DNA of 64,000 nucleotides from Atrina japonica (GCA_030159075.1 BROG01000469.1:192501-256500); one strand, 5' to 3'. Positions 40,004-51,415 are shown, counted from the first letter of the stretch. The notes: a model not told the origin generated them from the sequence alone. Made by a program: numbers and translations.

Positions 40004-40427
40004 CTAGGAGGTTATAAATGCTGACTCGAGCTCTAGCTCAAACTCGAGCTCGAGAAAGAGATTTGGAGTATGACTCGAAATAATTTGTGATTATAAAAGC
40101 TGGCTCGAGCTCCAGCTCCAAATCTGGCACGAAAGTTGTCTCGAAGTTTCGAGCCGGAGTACTTACTCAGATTTTTAGGTTATAAATTTTTCGAGTATGA
40201 AACACTTACTCCAACTGGAGTATATCATACTAGAATCTCAAATAACATACTCTGCATGCAGACATTTATAGCACAGACGATGAATTCCACGCATTTTAAA
40301 GGATAGATCAAATCCTTTAGAGGAACTGTGAACAGTAGTCGGCTAAATGTTGTAATAGTAAAACCGCCCTAAATGGTATATGCAAACGATACTCTATCAG
40401 TCTATGTAAAAATGGTAACATCCAGAC

Positions 40428-41170
40428 AATACGACGGTCCAATAGTCCGACAACCCGATAGTCTGGCGGTCCAGTAGTCCGACAACCCGATAGTCTGGCG
40501 GTCCAGTAGTCCGACAGCCCGCTGGTCTGGCGGTCCAATAGTCCGACAGCCCGATAGTCTGGCGGTCCAGTAGTCCGACAGCCCGATAGTCTGGCGGTCC
40601 AGTAGTCCGACAGTCCGATAGTCTGGCGGTCCAGTAGTCCGACAACCCGATAGTTTGGCGGTCCAGTAGTCCGACAACCCGATAGTCTGGCGGCCCAGTA
40701 GTCCGACAACCCGATAGTCTGGCGGTCCAGTAGTCCGAACACCCGATAGTCTGGCGGTCCAGTAGTCCGACAGCCCGATAGTCTGGCGGTCCAGTAGTCC
40801 GACAGCCCGATAGTCTGGCGGTCCAGTAGTCCGACAGCCCGATAGTCTGGCGGTCCAGTAGTCCGACAGCCCGATAGTCTGTTTTGCAGTAGTTCGACAG
40901 TCCGATAGTCTGGCGGTCCAGTAGTCCGACAGCCCGATAGTCTGGTGGTCCAGTAGTCCAACAGCCCGATAGTCTGGCGGTTCAGTAGTCCGACAGCCCG
41001 ATAGTCTGGCGGTCCAGTAGTCAGAAAACACGATAGTATGACGGTCCAGTAGTCGGACAGCCCGATAGTCTGGCGGTCCAGTAGTCTGACAGCCCAATAG
41101 TCTGGCGGTCCAGTAGTCCGACAACCCGATAGTCTGGCGGTCCAATAGTCCGATGGATCCACTGTCCGAC
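40428..41170. repeat. 32-bp minisatellite, about 23 units
   Basis: The unit is GATAGTCTGGCGGTCC then AGTAGTCCGACAGCCC, i.e. two related 16-mers. Because 32 is not a multiple of 3, three units make 96 bases and any frame encodes a 32-residue repeat. Several frames happen to lack stops, which explains the 295-, 258- and 82-codon minus-strand frames. GC content is well above its surroundings. Confidence 0.97.
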
Positions 41171-41659
41171 ACTGCCAAAAGCTGTTATTTTTTATGCACA
41201 TCATAGCAATGCAGCAATCAATATATAAGCTTTGTCCAGCCGGCTGTTTTTACAAAGAATATTTTTAAATATTTTTCATTACTTTTCATGATTTTGTCCT
41301 TTACTAATTTTCAATTTGTACCACATTAAAAATGAGTAAAGAAAGATATTAATATTGTCCAGTACACATTTTTAATTTATTGAAAATTAAAAATCGATAA
41401 AAGACAATTTTGCTAATTGTCTCTCCTTGCCAAGGGGAAATAATCGCGATTTAAACACAACTGAAAGTCCTTTCCCAAGGATGCTTGGGAAGTTTGGTTG
41501 AATTTTGTTCAGTGGTTCTTGAGAAGAAGTAAAAAAAAATGTGAAAAATTGACGGACGGCGAGAAATCAAGTAAGCTAAAATGATCAAAACAATAAATAA
41601 ATGAATAACTAAATATATACTTATTTACTTATAATGATATCCTACTTCCTTTCTCATTT

Positions 41660-41707
41660 GGACTATCGAACCGTCGGACAATCGAACTGTCGGACTATCA
41701 AACCAGA
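41660..41707. repeat. Three diverged 16-bp monomers of the minisatellite
   Basis: GGACTATCGAACCGTC, GGACAATCGAACTGTC and GGACTATCAAACCAGA lie head to tail. They resemble the 16-mers of the array at 40.4-41.2 kb but in the opposite orientation. Confidence 0.7.
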
Positions 41708-42130
41708 CTATTAGAATATAGGCGGTAATAATAGTGTAATATTGTAACGGTAATAATAATCTAGATCTACCCGTTAATCACCAAACAACAACAAAACAAA
41801 ACTGCAAAAATGTATCTAATATCATTAATATTTCCCATGAAAGTGTACTTGATTACTTTTTAATGAAAATATAGTTATCTAACCTATCAAAAAACAGTGA
41901 GAAATTTGCTCAGTACTGTCTCTACTGTCAATGCATGGGTGTGGCCATTACACAGGAAGTAACGAAAAGGCCACTTGTGTAAAAAAAAAGTCTGAGTAAG
42001 TTCTCGAAACTTTGAGTACGTTCCCCTGGGAGTATGTACTCCAAAAGTTTAATAACCTCAGAATTTCACCGTGTACTCCTAGGAGAACGATTTTCAATTC
42101 GAGCTCGAGTCAGCGTTTGTAACCTCCTTG

Positions 42131-42559
42131 CCAGATATAAGTACAAATCAAGCTAGATAAAACATCATAAAATAATTAAAATTAAAATTAATCAATTTAG
42201 ACGATTTCATTAATTGGTTAACAATCCAGGAAACATACATCAATGACGTGAACGGTAATTAAGCCACGCCCAGGACGGCACTACTTTTTCTTTACATGTC
42301 GGCCATTTGCAATACACAAATGTGTTTTACGTCACGCAAGATAAAAACAGGACATATTAGTGAAAGTGGTCATAAGTTACGGTCGCCAATTCACCACAAA
42401 ACAGAAAAATCTATAAGTAACACTCTGTCATCCATTTCAATTGGTAATTTTGAATCAGCCCCAAGTTCAAGTGCATTAGCATCGGTTTTAAATTCAAGTA
42501 CAGTCAGGCCTATTCCCTACTGCAACACTACTGCAGTTAGGCCTACTAGTCATGCAAAG
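42131..42559. other. No established gene
   Basis: The frame 42296-42577 (Ser-rich) runs into the PLE fragment downstream and shows no family resemblance. Confidence 0.35.
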
Positions 42560-42975
42560 GGCGATCCAGAGCAATGAAGACGTAGAACCAGACACTTTGT
42601 CTGAATGGCTGAAAGCCATACGATGGTTGATGAAATCTCGTATTCGAAAACTTAAAGGGACAATGAAAACTGAACTGGATAGGTTACATGACCAATATGT
42701 ACTGGTACCAGCAGACAAAGCCTAAAAAAATATATTTTTTATTTGTAAGGCACATTACTATAATTGTTTATTAGAAGAACTTGGGTTTAATACGAATTCT
42801 GGAAATCCTACATACACACGTAGTTCACTTTCAAAGGACGAGATCCTTCAAAATCACGTGTCCGTATTACACTCATTTGATATACCTACAACGGATACCG
42901 ATTTCGAGCTACCACATTTATATTGGATACCTAAACTTCATAAAACCCCATATAAGCAAAGATACATAGAAGGTT
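42560..42975 (+). mobile_element. PLE-A mid-fragment (region before the RT catalytic core)
   Basis: Closely matches 49.70-50.15 kb: EDVEPDTLSEWLKAIRWL, RIRKLKGTMK, TELDRLHDQYVLVPADKA, then after a stop and frameshift ELGFNTNSGNPTYT and LYWIPKLHKTPYKQRYI. An exact 39-base (13-codon) deletion follows TMK. Both ends are abrupt and it lacks the 3' tail, so this is not an ordinary 5'-truncated insertion. Confidence 0.85.
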
Positions 42976-43869
42976 GGTAAAAACAGATGCACTTTGGATC
43001 AACGATGAAACGGAATAAAAATATCAGATACCAAAAATACGTTCTAACATACAGGTACAGTGTACATGTATATGCATACACAATACTAGCAAACAGGTAT
43101 ACACGCAGTATTTGACAACTTCTTAATAAGCAACAAAGATTACCAAGTAAATTTTGATTTTGTTTATGTCACAATAAATAATTGACTTTTAATTATTTCG
43201 ATCGTGTTGTAAATAATTTAGGCAAATGTAATTGTCTAGCTTTAGTAATGGAAATGGTGACATATATATGTTACATTTAGTCGAAGTTTCAAATTTTAAC
43301 CACACATAAAATTGAACTAAAATTATCTTAATTAGATATTGTTATCTTACATCATATAATCGAGTTATAGTTAATGTTACTAACTAGGGAACTGATATTG
43401 ATCATTATTTTCAAACGGTAACCACAATAATGATTTTTATAGTTCAATCAATTTTATTTTTAATTTCCAATTTATGTAGTTTGATTAATTATGATTTGGA
43501 ATTCACCAGCCTGCATTTCATATACCGTCTGTGCCAATATGTGAAATTTGAAGCTTTAAATGTAAAATATACCATGCAATTGACTAGTAATGTAATTCTA
43601 TAGGCTTTAAAAGCATTTTAAATTGTGTTAATTTCAAAACACCGAAAAAAATAAAATATATATTGTGAAAGCATTTCATTTCAATATTTATAACGTAAAA
43701 CACGGTCCATGACCAATATTCTTTTACTTTATAAACGATACTTGATTAAAGTGCATGAATAGAATTTTTAATTACAAATATTCCTCCAATCTAAACATGC
43801 TTCCCATAGAAGCTTTAGAAAGAATGGGTAAGAAATAACTGCAGAACGTGTTAACAAAGTGAAATACCA
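42976..43869. other. No gene seen
   Basis: AT-rich. A short piece at 43018-43035 (ATATCAGATACCAAAAATAC) resembles the minus-strand PLE-A terminus. Confidence 0.35.
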
Positions 43870-44445
43870 ATGGTTGATAGAAACTCCATGTAAATTATAA
43901 CGCGGCATTATTAGATATACATATGATCCCAACATGAACAACCATCGCGAATCTCAAACGGGATGTGTGCGGAAGGAGCAGTGTCACCTGTCAGCATTAC
44001 ACATCCGAATCCAGAATACTAACATTCCTGAGATGGGGACTTCATATTGTTAATGAAGATCCCCGTATCGACCATAAAACTTCCTTAGTGACGATTTCAA
44101 TCGTTCAAAAATGTAACACTGCGTGAGTAGTTTTTTGGCTCTGAGAATAAAATATTCATAAGAGGAGCTTGCCTTGACATCGCGTATGAGTTGTGAAATG
44201 AAATGCCATAGGCAGGAGAATGAAAACGCCATAGACAGGAGCTTGCCTTGGCATCGCGTATGAGTTGTGAAATGAAATGCCATAGGCAGGAGAATGAAAA
44301 CGCCATAGACAGGAGACGACGGAATATTATTACTCAGGAATGGGATGTTCGTGATATGGAAATTGAAATCGTCATATTTGTCAAAAAGGGAGATGTGAAG
44401 TTGACCGTCCTTTCCAATCGACTGCGGTAAATCTAGGTAACCTCT
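43870..44445 (-). pseudogene. PLE-B copy: C-terminal RT end plus 3' tail
   Basis: On the minus strand the frame (44457-44050) reads YLDLPQSIGKDGQLHISLFD, KYDDFNFHITNIPFLSNNIP, SSPVYGVFI, then a 74-base duplication, then FERLKSSLRKFYGRYGDLH and a stop. This is the same RT C-terminal region as PLE-A (KLYDKRDDFGFPIVNF, SPAYGVYIS, FRKFYGRYN), but clearly a different lineage. The tail at 43870-43990 has CATCCCGTTTGAGATTCGCG and an end like CAACCATTGGTATTTC, matching the other PLE-B tails. This copy ties those tails to an RT. Confidence 0.8.
44165..44312. repeat. 74-bp tandem duplication within the PLE-B RT
   Basis: The unit beginning GAGCTTGCCT starts at 44165 and again at 44239, with one difference. 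It repeats the codons around the GVFIS..LIR region and breaks the frame. Confidence 0.95.
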
Positions 44446-44478
44446 CTGTCGCCTCATTTATCTCAAGCTCAAAACCGG

Positions 44479-44730
44479 TGCCCGGGTAGCGCAGTGGTTA
44501 GTGCACTCGCTTCTCACCAATGCGACCCCGAGTTCGATCCTTGGATTTCACAGGGGAGTATGTGAGATGGTATGGCGGTAGACAATTTGGAAACGTGGCT
44601 TTTCTCCGGGCACACTTGTTTCCTCCCACGGCAAATCATCTCCGCACGCCTACATCGGAGCCAACGTGAGATGTTTATATAAGAAGCTTTAACATGTTAT
44701 CAATTGTTATAAGATGAATAAAGTTTCAAC
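44479..44730 (+). mobile_element. tRNA-derived SINE
   Basis: A tRNA-like head contains a Pol III A-box (TAGCGCAGTGGTTAGTGC) and B-box (GAGTTCGATCC) at about the right spacing. A conserved-looking body follows (TTTCTCCGGGCACACTTGTT, then TCCTCCCAC), with a short 3' end containing AATAAAG. It abuts the truncated PLE-B copy. Target duplications are not clear. Confidence 0.75.
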
Positions 44731-45184
44731 GTTATAGTGTTATATTGTTACCACATAATGACAGTACAACCATAGTGGAGTTATATGAATACATAATGAA
44801 GATGTTAGTAAAGAGTAAAAGAAAATACTTACAATAGTCAAAGATCATTATAAAAAAAAAACACAACAGTAGATAAATACAGAAACTGTTGAACAGTTAT
44901 TTCTATCCTCGTCATTGCTATCAAATGCAATTATGTTCGGTGCATATCGAAACGCTTGAACGAATCGTTTTCACTTCAATATAATTGTAATTTATCGTAT
45001 TGAACATCAGACGACCAATTTTAAGGGTCGTCATGCAAACTATTATAGAGGACCATCTGTAGTTACAACTAAACACTTATCTTTGTTATATCAGCGACTA
45101 TGTTATGTATAAAGATCTCTGTGCAAAGTTGGAGGTAATAAGTCAATGATAAAATGTAATATACTATTAATTAAAATATAAAAA
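44731..45184. other. No gene seen
   Basis: AT-rich, nothing recognised. Confidence 0.4.
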
Positions 45185-46185
45185 TTTCAGATACCAAAGT
45201 ATAAATCAATAGAATGTCCAGGACATAGATACAAATCCGGTAAAAATGGACAAACACAGACCTCTGGAAACCAAGAGGTGGGATCAGGTGCTATGGAGGA
45301 GTAAGCATCCCCTGTAGACCGGTCACACCCGCTGTGAGTCCACAGTCAAGTCCAGTGAAACAAGTGAGGAGTGTATCCTCGTCACAATTGGTACAGACGT
45401 CTCAACAACCGCCAACGAAAAGGTAACTCAACATTTCACTTAGTGAAACAGAGTAGTCGCAAACAAGACTACTATTATACCGACCGTAAAATTTGCGGAA
45501 CGTTGACATTAAACGCGGTTTTCGATATCCCTGTGTCAATAATTTGTCAGTGAGTAGTTTACCTCTGTATATGAAATCTTCATATGTTGTGCACGCCCTG
45601 GCATATCGGATCATTTGTGAAATATAAACTCCATATGCGGGTGACTGAGGGATAGTACTACTTAAATGTGGAAAATTGACGATGGGGAAGCCGAAATCGT
45701 CGCGTTTATCGTATAGCTTAGTTGCTAATTTCCCGTCTGTATTTATATTAAGTAAAATGTCTAAGTATGAAGCGTGTGTGCTTGATTCTGTTGTATCTTT
45801 AATATCTAGTTCGCTGGGATATATTGCATTGAGATATGTATGAAAATTGTTATTATTAATTGACAAAACGTCGTCGATATATCTAAATGTCAAATTAAAG
45901 GACACCGCTAACTTTTTCTTCTTTTGATTCAGCAGTGTCTGAATGAAGTCTGCTTCGTATGAATAAAGGAACAGGTCGGCCAATAAAGGAGCACAATTGG
46001 TTCCCATAGGAATGCCGACAGTTTGTTGAAAGACCACGTCTCCGAACATTACAAATATATTGTCTATTAGAAATTCCAGCATGTTTTTTATATCAACTTC
46101 AGTATATTTATGTGTAGAATCAGAATGGTGTTTGACGAAATAAGTATCCTGATAGCTAATCACTAGATATTTAAATTTTTAAAAT
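45185..46185 (-). mobile_element. PLE-A copy with the best-preserved RT frame
   Basis: Minus strand. The frame is open from about 46185 to a UGA at 45404-45402, about 253 codons from a GTG at 46163. It has YQDTYFVKHHSDSTHKYTE, MLEFLIDNIFVMFGD, the RT motif VGIPMGTNCAPLLADLFLYS, FRYIDDVLSI with the catalytic YIDD at 45881-45870, then ASYLDILLNI, KLYDKRDDFGFPIVNF, SPAYGVYIS and FRKFYGRYN. The N-terminal half, with RT motif A and the endonuclease, is missing (5' truncation where a family M MITE begins). After the UGA the same frame stays open except for a TAG at 45293-45291 where the 2.9 kb copy has TGG (one transition). The 3' tail ends at about 45187. Retroelement RT copying its own RNA at target DNA; inactive as it stands. 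Confidence 0.9.
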
Positions 46186-46530
46186 TTTTAAAAGCTGTGT
46201 TTAAAAAAAATCGATTTTTCAAGTTTTACTACTTGTATTTTATATATGATAAAAAAATAAGAGCTACATACAGACATACAAATTTATTCCTATATATTTT
46301 GTAGCATAAGGTCAGGTCCAGTGTGTTATTCATCAACAAAAAGTAAGAATGAGTTAAACAACAGCAATTGTGAAATAACTAAACCTCGGTTATCAAGCAA
46401 TTTTCAAAAATATATAGGGATTTAAGAATTGGCATACGTGTGTTTATCTCTTTTTGTTATTGCATATCAATGTAAAGGAAGGACAAAAATGATAATAAAA
46501 CACAGCTAATGGCTCTTTAACGAAATTATA
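46186..46530. mobile_element. Family M MITE, copy 2
   Basis: Left TTTAAAAGCTGTGTTTAAAA is mirrored at the right by GAGCCATTAGCTGTGTTTTA on the minus strand. The interior ATATAGGGATTTAAGAATT is the inverse of copy 1's central block. It directly adjoins the PLE-A 5' truncation. Confidence 0.6.
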
Positions 46531-46699
46531 AATAATAAGAAAGAACAAAACTCTGTAGTGATGCGTTTGTGCTTCAGTATGAACAGTTATCATTTTTGTA
46601 TAACTCTAACGCTATATGTAATGTTTTTATGTTTTGAATGGTGTTTTAAGCCATAAAACAATGTTTCAATTATATGATTGCGGCCGTTTTTTAGTGGTA

Positions 46700-46863
46700 G
46701 AGTGAACCCTGTTACAATGTACCAGACCACCTGGTCACAAAAACTGTTTTTGCTGTCCCCAACAGTACCATTTGTGTACAAATCAACCTCTATATAAACC
46801 CCCCACCCTATAAAGAACGGTTTTCCTGTGTCGGTAATAAGTCGTTCTATACAATGTTCACTA
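46700..46863. mobile_element. Possible second pogo-like MITE relic
   Basis: Left AGTGAACCCTGTTACAA is mirrored by minus-strand AGTGAACATTGTATAGAAC. The interior CCTCTATATAAACC, then TATAAAGAACGGTTTTCC, parallels the 36842 element. TA flanks are imperfect. Confidence 0.4.
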
Positions 46864-47894
46864 TAATACACGTGTAATGAAGGGTATTTGCAATTGTATT
46901 TCGTGTAACTCTCTTCTCAAAGATGTAAATTTTTATCATTTTGCGTTATGATAGATCAAAAACAATTAGTGAGTAATTAGTACATAAGATTGAAACTAAA
47001 TTGTAAGCCCGAGTTTCATAGATACAGATAATACATTATTTCTAATATATCTGGTATAGATAAAGAAACCACTTTTTACGAACTTGCATGTGGGAGTCTT
47101 GTATTGCCTAAAACACACAAAATCCTAAGAAAAGTTAAATGAAGAGTTTTACATTCCTAAGCGCACCTCCACTTCAGTTCATATTCGGTCAAACTGAAGA
47201 AAATTACTACCATACAGCATGTATTCTTGGACAAACTCGAATTACTATATTTACACAATACGTCAACAAGATTTGTAGCCACATGGGATAAATATTTATG
47301 AATTATCTGTGCTAGTTGTAGTAATAAATTATAAACGAGTGTCTGGGAGAAAAGAATACTGTTCTTGCATTTGTTAAGAAAGCAGACATATTTTTTCAGT
47401 TAATAAATTCAGTTTAGTTATTTCCGTGGGTGCTTTTTATTCTTATGTAAATAATACTATGAATCCAGTAAAGATCGCGTGCAACTTGTTTTGAGGAAAA
47501 ATGTATTGAAGGGAATGATAGAAGAGCGATTTCCTTGGAGAATATCTTAAGATATTACGTTCAAATAATATAGCATGCGATTTGAAACCCTGAACCTAAA
47601 ATAGGCAAATCGTGTAATGGACATGAACATTCCCGCGAAATTGAACTTTTATCACGAGACACTTCCTCCTTATATTCCCTACAGCCTAAAGGAAAGATAA
47701 AAATAGGCAAAATTGTGAAACTCGTGACACTTAAAGGAAATCTGAAGGGCCGTTTACTTAATTATTACACAAAAGTGACATTCACGACTACCTTAGTCAC
47801 GCAAGTTCGCAACTAATTGAAATTACTGAACTCGATGGAAAGAAGAATGGTCAATAGCCACCATTGTATGGATCGGCAACAAGCAACATATAAT
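46864..47894. other. No gene seen
   Basis: AT-rich, nothing recognised. Confidence 0.4.
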
Positions 47895-48012
47895 GATGAA
47901 ATACCAATGGATAATCAAACATGAGAATACGACAAACTGAATATACAAATTGTTTCAACATGAAGAACAATTGAGAATCCAAAACGGAATGGGACCAGGT
48001 GTCCGGACGGCG
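47895..48012 (-). mobile_element. PLE-B 3' tail fragment
   Basis: Minus strand: CCGGACACCTGGTCCCATTC, GATTCTCAATTGTTCTTCAT, GTTGAAAC and the end GATTATCCATTGGTATTTCA. Confidence 0.8.
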
Positions 48013-48754
48013 TCAGTAATATTACTTTTTAAAAGTCCCTTCTTCACCAAAATATGTTTATAATGACTATACATCGAGTGACAAGGACAATGTATTTCTT
48101 TATGATAAATTTTGGTCAAATATACTTTTACCACAATACATTGACAATTACAGATGATGATGCAATCCTTTACTTTCTCTTTAAAAAAAAGTCCAGATTT
48201 TTATAGAATGTAATCTGTAAAAGAGAAATCATTTTATTTCATATTCATTCTCAAAAGGAATATTCGTGTAATCAGAAGAACTTGGCAGAAGTGTTTATAT
48301 CAAAATGGTATAATGTATATAAAAGTCGTGATTTGAATTAAAAATATGAAACAATAAGAATTTAATACTTAAAATATACATAATGTGCACGTAAAGAATA
48401 TATTATTCTGATTTGCTGTACACCTGTGAGTAAAGATTGAATTATTATAGTTATCTCACAAGCTGTAACAAAGTCATAGCTACTTGATATAATATAAATC
48501 AATTTAATTGATCACTTTGACTATTGATAGCCATTCTGGTAGATGCATGGCTCCCTTTTTCACTCGAGTGCAACAAATACAACCAAAACATTTTAGATAT
48601 ATGTCTTGTTTTCGCTGATTAAAATCAATTTAATTTGTGATTTACATTTCGGTCGCTTGAGGCACATTGTTGCCTGTCTTATTTTCAATCTTTAGGGTCC
48701 CTAAGTGCCAAATCAGCTGGTCCTGGTCCCAGATGTTTTGTCTTACTTTTTTGC
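48013..48754. other. No gene seen
   Basis: AT-rich, nothing recognised. Confidence 0.4.
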
Positions 48755-51415
48755 CTTTAAATCAATTTATCAATAAAAACATTTAATAATACCGGTAAAC
48801 ACACTCTAAATTCACAAATTTTCGGCCCCTTAATTGAAAAAATATACCACTGGACCAATAATCCTACCTTTAGTAACCCCTTCCGTAGACAACGTGAAGA
48901 ATTATGGATTAAATAGCTTGGCACTGCATATCCTTATAGATGTAACGATAATATCCAAAGTGTAGGCAATCTATCAAGCCAACTGTGTAATGGTGTTAAT
49001 GTGATGGAACTTTTTAATTCTTACGTAAGACGTAAACGAAGTCACGGACATCGTTCATTCAACCGACCTTACATACATGATGTCACTTTTTCATCTCTTT
49101 TACTTTACGTTAACAAAAAATTGGGTCTTCATCACATTTGCAGCCAGCTTTATTCTGTTCCTTTTACAAATCTCAATAAACTTTTTCAAGAAGCAAGAAT
49201 GAACCTCTACACGGATTCTTCAACACCAAAATACATACTGAACTCCATTATAATGGACACCGCTTATCACAGACTGTTTAAGCCTGCACGCGTTACAAAC
49301 GATTACTGTTAAATTTACAAATAAAGGCATAGACGCTTTAAACATGGGCAATGTTCTAAATCACAAAAAAGTTCAGTCCTGTATTCCACCATATTTTATT
49401 TTATATTTGCATTTCATATAGCTATATACCTAGCATCGCATCCAAGCTATTCAATTACAAACAGGTTTTGCAGTGCCTAGACATCAACCATCTTCTACAC
49501 AACACTGTCACATGTTCATATGCGTCAAATCCTTTCAAATACAATCCTATCGGGCATGTCATTACCGGCGACGTTTCTATTGTTTAAAATGAAAGGCTCA
49601 AAAATCTTATTTTAAGGGGCCCTAAATACCGGGAAGCCCGTTCCTTTAATTGGCGTCAGAATTTCAGTTTGGTTATGGATTCTGTCGAAGATTATGCCAG
49701 ACGATGGGCCAAACAGGAAGACGTAGAACCAGACACTTTGTCTGAATGGCTGAAAGCCATACGTTGGTTGATAAAATATCGTATTCGAAAACTTAAAGGG
49801 ACTATGAAAACACGTTATCCCTCTGTATTTAATGATCCAGAAGTAGTGACTGAACTGGATAGGTTACATGACCAATATGTACTGGTACCAGCAGACAAAG
49901 CCTCATATAATATTGTTTTTATTTGTAAGGCACATTACTATAATTGTTTATTAGAAGAACTTGGGTTTAATACGAATTCTGGATATCCTACATACACACG
50001 TAGCTCACTTTCAAAGGACGAGATCCTTCAAAATCACGTGTCCGTATTACGCTCATTTGATATACCTACAACGGATACCGATTTCGTGCTACTACATTTA
50101 TACTGGATACCTTCATAAAACCCCATATAAGCAAAGATACATAGCAGGATCCAGCAAATGTTCTACCAAACCTTTATCTTTACTCCTTACCAAGATATTG
50201 ACAGCCGTTAAGGAAAAACTTCAACAATACTGTACAGTTGCTTATTCCAGAAGCGGTGTAAATCAGATGTGGATACTTTAGAAAATTTGAAGGCACACAA
50301 TTTTTCTCGAATTCACAGTATCAAAACTTAATACTTCTCTACTCTTTACACTACTATTCCACATAAAAAATTAAAAGAAATACTTTTCAGCATCATAAAC
50401 AACTGCTTTTTCACTAAAGGTGGTACCCGAAAATTTAAATATCTAGTGATTGGCTATCAGGATACTTATTTCGTCAAACACCATTCTGATTCTACACATA
50501 AATATACTGAAGTTAATATACTGAAAAAACATGCTGGAATTTCTAATAGACAATATATTTGTAATGTTCGGAGACGTGGTCTTTGAACAAACTGTCGGCA
50601 TTCCTATGGGAACCAATTGTGCCCCTTTATAGACCGACCTGTTCCTTAATTCATACGAAGCAGACTTCATTCAGACACTGCTGAATCAAAAGAAGAAAAA
50701 GTTAGCGGTGTCCTTTAATTTGACATTTAGATATATCGACGACGTTTTGTCAATTTATAATGACAATTTTCATACATATGTCAATGCGATATATCCCAGC
50801 GGACTAGAATTAAAGATACAACAGAATCAAGCACACACGCTTCATACTTAGACATTTTACTTAATATAAATACAGACGGAAAATTAGCAACTAAGCTATA
50901 CGACAAACGCGACGATTTCGGCTTTCCCATCGTCAATTTTCCACATTTAAGTAGTACTATCCCTCAGTCACCCGCATATGGAGTTTATATTTCACAAATG
51001 ATCCGTTATAACATATGAATATTTTTTATACAGAAGTAAACTACTCACTGACAAATTATTGACACAGGGATATCGAAAACCGCGTTTAATGTCAACGTTC
51101 CGCAAATTTTACGGTCGGTATAATAGTCTTGTTTGCGACTACTCTGTTTCACTAAGTGAAATGTTGAGTTGCCTTTCCGTTTGCGCGGTTGTTGAGATGT
51201 CTGTACCAATTGTGACGAGGATACACTCCTCACGTGTTTCATTGGACTTGACTGTGGACTCACGGCGGATGTGACCGGTCGACAGGGGATGCTTACTCCT
51301 CCATGGCACCTGATCCCCCCTCTTAGTTTCCAGAGGTCCGTGTTTGTCCATTTTTACCGGATTTGTATCTATGTCGTGGACATTCTATTGATTTATACTT
51401 TGGTATCTGAATTTT
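48755..51415 (+). pseudogene. Longest PLE-A copy: Naiad-like Penelope element, endonuclease remnant to 3' tail
   Basis: Order of parts: about 48770-48900, TFNNTGKHTLNSQIFGPLIE and RRQREELWIK, which resemble the C-terminal end of a GIY-YIG endonuclease (the HFN..GH part); LGTAYPYRCND; 49001-49300, VRRKRSHGHRSFNRPYIHDV; 49489-49584, a CxC-type linker (TVTCSYASNPFKY, GHVITGDVSIV), with the second Cys apparently mutated to Tyr (TAT at 49519-49521); 49669-50118, VEDYARRWAKQEDVEPDTLS, LVPADKAS, LYWIP; 50140-50280, RYIAGSSKCSTKPLS and AYSRSGVNQMWIL; RT motif A FSTLYTTIPH near 50320-50350 with a stop before it and Asp replaced by Tyr; GIPMGTNCAP; YIDD at 50732-50743. Frame breaks include 49300 (+/-1), a 5-base loss at 50116, a deletion at 50279 and 4 extra bases near 50520. 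An endonuclease N-terminal to the RT with a CxC linker is the described Naiad layout. Dead copy. Confidence 0.85.

Larger units (their letters stand above)
40004..42130. mobile_element. 2.1-kb inverted-repeat element carrying a minisatellite
   Basis: The left end AGGAGGTTATAAATGCTGAC, then TCGAGCTC (40006-40033) is mirrored by the right end, which on the minus strand reads AGGAGGTTACAAACGCTGAC, then TCGAGCTCG. Similarity continues inward imperfectly for about 150 bases (TTCGAG..ACTTACTCAGA in both arms). Inside are the 32-bp minisatellite, three 16-bp monomers at 41660 in the opposite sense, and a piece near 41460-41560 (AAGGATGCTTGGGAAGTTTG ... TTGACGGACGGCGAG) that looks like another dispersed repeat. 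No transposase frame; probably non-autonomous. No clear target duplication. Bivalve pearl-type elements have a comparable layout. Confidence 0.7.

Noticed and set aside
40317..41204. 295- and 258-codon minus-strand frames (DYWTARLSGC repeats)
   Set aside because: The 32-bp minisatellite lacks stops in several frames. Overlapping frames give the same peptide repeat, so length is no evidence of coding.
44479..44545. A functional tRNA gene on the plus strand
   Set aside because: Same reasoning: tRNA-like head of a SINE, no clear cloverleaf, body follows directly.
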